Source: Alteromonas_F sp964429915 (GTDB lineage Bacteria; Pseudomonadota; Gammaproteobacteria; Enterobacterales; Alteromonadaceae). Taken from it: a stretch of DNA of 7,338 nucleotides. Position numbers and translations under genes: made by a program. Each line of letters opens with the position of its first letter. Position 1 is the stretch's first letter. A model generated the notes under the pieces. It was not told the origin of the DNA. It worked only from the letters and a program-made list of their open reading frames with translations, and did no database searches. The stretch lies in contig CAYSDZ010000073.1 in NCBI GenBank assembly GCA_964429915.1, positions 1 to 7,338 on the forward strand, written 5' to 3'. This document shows positions 5,624-7,338 of this stretch, in pieces.

Positions 5624-5977
5624 GTGTTTTTCGGCCAACCCGAACGCTTACGTGCACTCTCCATGCTCAACAACCAAGATATCAAATCCCTTATTACCTA
5701 TTCGGCGACACTCAAACCGTTAAACGATGGAGACCTGAGATTGTGCCGAAACCTGTGCCTAGGCAGCTTAATCGAAGCCGAACGAGAAACAAGCATGAAG
5801 CACATCGTCCTTCCCTTTACCCCACAACAAGCCTTAGCACTCGTTCAGGATATACAAACGTTCCGCCCCCTCCTAATCCGCGCTTATGAGGGCGACTTTA
5901 TGACCATAGAGCAGGAAAACCCAACACCACCAGAAAAAAGCATACCATTGCCTTTCGATGACCCACTTGGTTTTTAA
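5624..5977 (+). CDS. Unrecognised 117-residue protein; true start probably at 5598 across a one-base slip
   Basis: The open frame begins with a GTG at 5624 with no clear ribosome site. Just upstream an ATG at 5598, preceded by AAGGG at 5582-5586, reads MPLEKITT and stops. Adding one A to the A6 run at 5608-5613 joins the two as MPLEKNHNLVFFGQPERL, so the gene probably starts at 5598 and has a frameshift or a sequencing error. The product is soluble: a helical, leucine-rich first half (about 120 residues in all), a middle LPFTPQQALALVQDIQTF, and a proline-rich acidic tail (NPTPPEKSIPLPFDDPLGF). I recognise no family. A terminator follows at 6042. It is divergent from the GNAT toxin-antitoxin pair. 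The frame at 5605-5889 is a shadow. Confidence 0.55.
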   Translation: MFFGQPERLRALSMLNNQDIKSLITYSATLKPLNDGDLRLCRNLCLGSLIEAERETSMKHIVLPFTPQQALALVQDIQTFRPLLIRAYEGDFMTIEQENPTPPEKSIPLPFDDPLGF

Positions 5978-6041
5978 CCCTTAATGTCTCTTTTCGCTGC
6001 TCGCAACGCGAGTAATGAAACATAAATAGCAACCCATTTAC

Positions 6042-6060
6042 AGCGCCTCGAGCGCTTTTT
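6042..6060 (+). terminator. Rho-independent terminator of the + strand gene
   Basis: AGCGC (6042-6046) pairs with GCGCT (6052-6056) around CTCGA, followed by a run of five T ending at 6060. It lies 65 nt after the stop at 5977. Confidence 0.65.
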
Positions 6061-6074
6061 AAATAGCTAAATCA

Positions 6075-6090
6075 TGACGTTATAACGTCA
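6075..6090. promoter_or_regulatory. Perfect 16-bp palindrome
   Basis: TGACGTTATAACGTCA is an exact palindrome with no spacer. It resembles a dimer-binding operator, but no promoter or start codon is next to it. Its role is unknown. Confidence 0.45.
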
Positions 6091-6212
6091 AATCGGCAAA
6101 GAAATCGATGATAATTTGGCAAACTCAAAAAAGTGTTCGATAACAATTCGGTAAAACCGCTTAAAAAACGCCTGTTCTTATGACCGCTAAATCGGTAAAA
6201 GTTATGATAAGA
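6090..6212. repeat. Three AATCGGYAAA-type repeats with nested inverted repeats
   Basis: AAATCGGCAAAG (6090-6101), AATTCGGTAAAA (6145-6156) and AAATCGGTAAAAG (6189-6201) are near-identical and lie 55 and 44 nt apart. ACCG and CGGT pair locally (6149-6159 and 6183-6194), and TCTTAT (6176-6181) can pair with ATAAGA (6207-6212), enclosing the second pair. It resembles a small intergenic repeat element. Confidence 0.4.
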
Positions 6213-6267
6213 GCGTGGTGCGCTACAGTATCCACTTGCTTTGGCAGCACTTTCAGCTGAGGGTAAA

Positions 6268-6283
6268 TGCGCCTCGTGGCGCA
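6268..6283. repeat. GC hairpin TGCGCC-TCGT-GGCGCA
   Basis: Six-base arms around a TCGT tetraloop, 48 nt downstream of the immunity lipoprotein stop on the - strand. There is no T run, so it would be a weak terminator at best. The other cassette also has a GC hairpin next to its 17-nt motif (1029-1042). Confidence 0.45.
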
Positions 6284-6309
6284 CATGACCGTAAAAAGGT
6301 ACGCCACAA

Positions 6310-6326
6310 TTTGGTTTCAAATAAAG
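6310..6326. repeat. 17-nt motif, copy B, 3' of the second cassette
   Basis: TTTGGTTTCAAATAAAG differs from 1043-1059 at one position. It begins 5 nt past the stop of the immunity lipoprotein on the - strand, so it occupies the same place as copy A relative to its cassette. Confidence 0.55.
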
Positions 6327-6330
6327 TTGT

Positions 6331-6786
6331 CTAATAATTTTTTATCAATCTCGAAACTAAGTCTGGTTCTAAACAACTAGATAGAAACTTCTCTAAGTCC
6401 TCACTTTTAGGAGAGAAAAATACAATAGCTCCTTGTTTATTTTGTAAAGCAAACCCTCTTAGTATTTTTTTCTGATAAGCAAATTCATGGATATAGTTAA
6501 AATCATAAAAATTTATAGTTTCATTGGAGAACTCACGATTAACTTCATATTCCGTTGTATCAAACTTAGAAAGCAAATCAAAGTTAGCACCGTAGGCATC
6601 TATCGTTCTTTGAACTCTAGAATCATCATAAATAAAACTAGCTTCTGAACTTTCACCTTCTATCAAATCATAGTGAGTGCTTATTTCCCATTCACATGAA
6701 GCAAATGAAATGCTCTCACCTTTCTCAATATAAGCGCAACTACTAACAATTAACATTGTAAACATAGTGAAAAAATTTTTATTCAT
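6331..6786 (-). CDS. Putative immunity lipoprotein for the right-edge Rhs toxin
   Basis: I chose the ATG at 6786 because it gives a lipoprotein signal: MNKNFFTMFTMLIVSSC, with lipobox VSSC and the lipidated Cys17, followed by Ala, which favours the outer membrane. The in-frame ATG at 6858 would add 24 residues lying inside the toxin gene and would bury the signal. The mature part, about 135 residues, is acidic, with no family I recognise (ASCEWEISTHYDLIEGE, NFYDFNYIHEFAYQKK). It overlaps the toxin gene by 8 nt (ATGAATAA), giving translational coupling. By position it is the cognate immunity protein; a lipoprotein on the periplasmic side implies that the toxin acts in the periplasm or envelope. 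Strongly AT-rich. Confidence 0.65.
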   Translation of the reverse strand: MNKNFFTMFTMLIVSSCAYIEKGESISFASCEWEISTHYDLIEGESSEASFIYDDSRVQRTIDAYGANFDLLSKFDTTEYEVNREFSNETINFYDFNYIHEFAYQKKILRGFALQNKQGAIVFFSPKSEDLEKFLSSCLEPDLVSRLIKNY

Positions 6787-7338
6787 GGATTTGTAATCCC
6801 TGTAAGCCGCAAACTTTGCCCCTGCATGAGTAGGCCGCTGTAAAGTTGGGAGACTCATTTAAATATAATATTGGCCAAGCTTGAAGAGCACTCCAAAAAC
6901 TAACTGGACTAGCTTTGACATACCTAACCCAAACAGAAGAGCCGAAAAATGCTGATGTCTTCCCTAATTTTGCGTTTGGTAATAATGCTGGCCCTAATCC
7001 ATTTACTACAACATATAGAGCTGCAGCCCGCTCGGATATTAAATCGGCGTTTATACTAAGTGACGCTGCTCTGAGATCAAATGAATCCCCTTCAAAGCCA
7101 TATCCTTCTAGAGCGGCTCTAAGTTGTTTAGGATTTCGCACTAATCCACTTAACTTTTCAAGCTCAGCATCAATGGCGTTAACCCGCCGTGCAGCCGTTC
7201 TTTTGGCCAATTGCTCATCTATTTTCTCGCTAACCCAGTTATTTGCTTGGTTAAACAAATACTGCATCGCACCCGTTCTAGCACCATTTGCAAACTTACC
7301 ACCAGAAATAACAGATGCCGTCCCACCAATTACAGCAG
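6779..7338 (-). CDS. C-terminal end of a second Rhs-type toxin, 5' end outside the window
   Basis: The frame is open to the right edge, giving 185 visible residues, so the ATG at 7267 is internal. The first visible residues, AVIGGTASVISGGKFANGA, are the same pre-toxin module as in the Tae4-like protein, so the missing part should be an Rhs core. From there on the two are unrelated. The toxin part has a helical, charged segment (WVSEKIDEQLAKRTAARRVNAIDAELEKL) and then a less polar end (LYVVVNGLGPALLPNAKLG, SSVWVRYVKASPVSFW), with two cysteines near the C-terminus (SCRGKVCG). I recognise no catalytic motif. An immunity lipoprotein overlaps its stop codon, which points to an envelope target. Confidence 0.7.
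   Translation of the reverse strand, partial: AVIGGTASVISGGKFANGARTGAMQYLFNQANNWVSEKIDEQLAKRTAARRVNAIDAELEKLSGLVRNPKQLRAALEGYGFEGDSFDLRAASLSINADLISERAAALYVVVNGLGPALLPNAKLGKTSAFFGSSVWVRYVKASPVSFWSALQAWPILYLNESPNFTAAYSCRGKVCGLQGLQIHE

Larger units (their letters stand above)
5978..6330. other. Structured intergenic region
   Basis: No convincing gene: the 82-codon antisense frame at 6320-6072 has no ribosome site, and its codons are made of the repeats below. The region holds a hairpin CTCGC-AAC-GCGAG (6000-6012), a terminator (6042-6060), a perfect 16-bp palindrome (6075-6090), CGGTAAA-type repeats (6090-6212), a GC hairpin (6268-6283) and the 17-nt motif (6310-6326). It separates two converging units: the + strand gene and the - strand immunity lipoprotein. 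Confidence 0.6.

Noticed and set aside
6072..6320. 82-codon - strand frame (KPNCGVPFYG, SAESAAKASG)
   Set aside because: It begins in the 17-nt motif and runs through the intergenic repeats, with no ribosome site. The similar LNLKPN reading at the other motif copy suggests translated repeat DNA rather than a gene.

Overview
The window looks like an accessory, rearranged stretch of a Gram-negative chromosome, most likely a gammaproteobacterium, possibly marine. This rests on the style of the Rhs core, on the signal peptide and lipobox of the immunity candidates, and on the toxin-antitoxin genes; species cannot be named. Base composition is patchy: the Rhs core (about 2800-4050) is visibly richer in G+C than the AT-rich small genes at about 1100-1800, 4060-4570 and 6340-6780, as expected of a polymorphic-toxin locus assembled by repeated exchange.

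Layout, left to right. 1-398 has no convincing gene but holds GGTCC motifs in a 22-nt register, mirrored further right by GGACC. 399-1004 (+) carries an unrecognised 102-residue protein and a Phd/YefM-type antitoxin; its toxin appears reduced to a 26-codon stub (997-1077) next to a hairpin and a 17-nt motif. From 4571 down to 1085 (-) runs a tight cluster: a frameshifted small membrane protein (4571-4060), a truncated Rhs core (4060-2426), a toxin domain resembling the T6SS peptidoglycan amidase effector Tae4 (2460-1801) and a putative exported immunity protein (1798-1085). Rhs core and toxin should be one protein; a one-base slip in an A4 run separates them. A 32-nt relic of another Rhs gene lies at 4622-4653, just upstream of the membrane-protein gene.

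4759-5459 (-) is a GNAT-acetyltransferase toxin with a 58-residue antitoxin, its own promoter and a strong Shine-Dalgarno. 5598/5624-5977 (+) is an unrecognised protein with a terminator. 5978-6330 is a structured intergenic region (terminator, 16-bp perfect palindrome, CGGTAAA-type repeats, hairpins). 6331-7338 (-) is the end of a second Rhs-type toxin that enters from the right edge, overlapped by a putative immunity lipoprotein.

How it fits together: the two Rhs toxin ends share the same pre-toxin module (GGKFANGA) but carry unrelated toxins, each followed within a few bases by an exported protein, then by the same 17-nt motif. This is the toxin-tip/immunity cassette arrangement of Rhs loci, here with two cassettes, an Rhs core relic and possibly an orphan immunity gene. 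The exported immunity candidates suggest toxins acting in the periplasm; for the Tae4-like one that agrees with peptidoglycan as target. Three genes are each broken at a homopolymer run, so either real decay or sequencing error must be considered.
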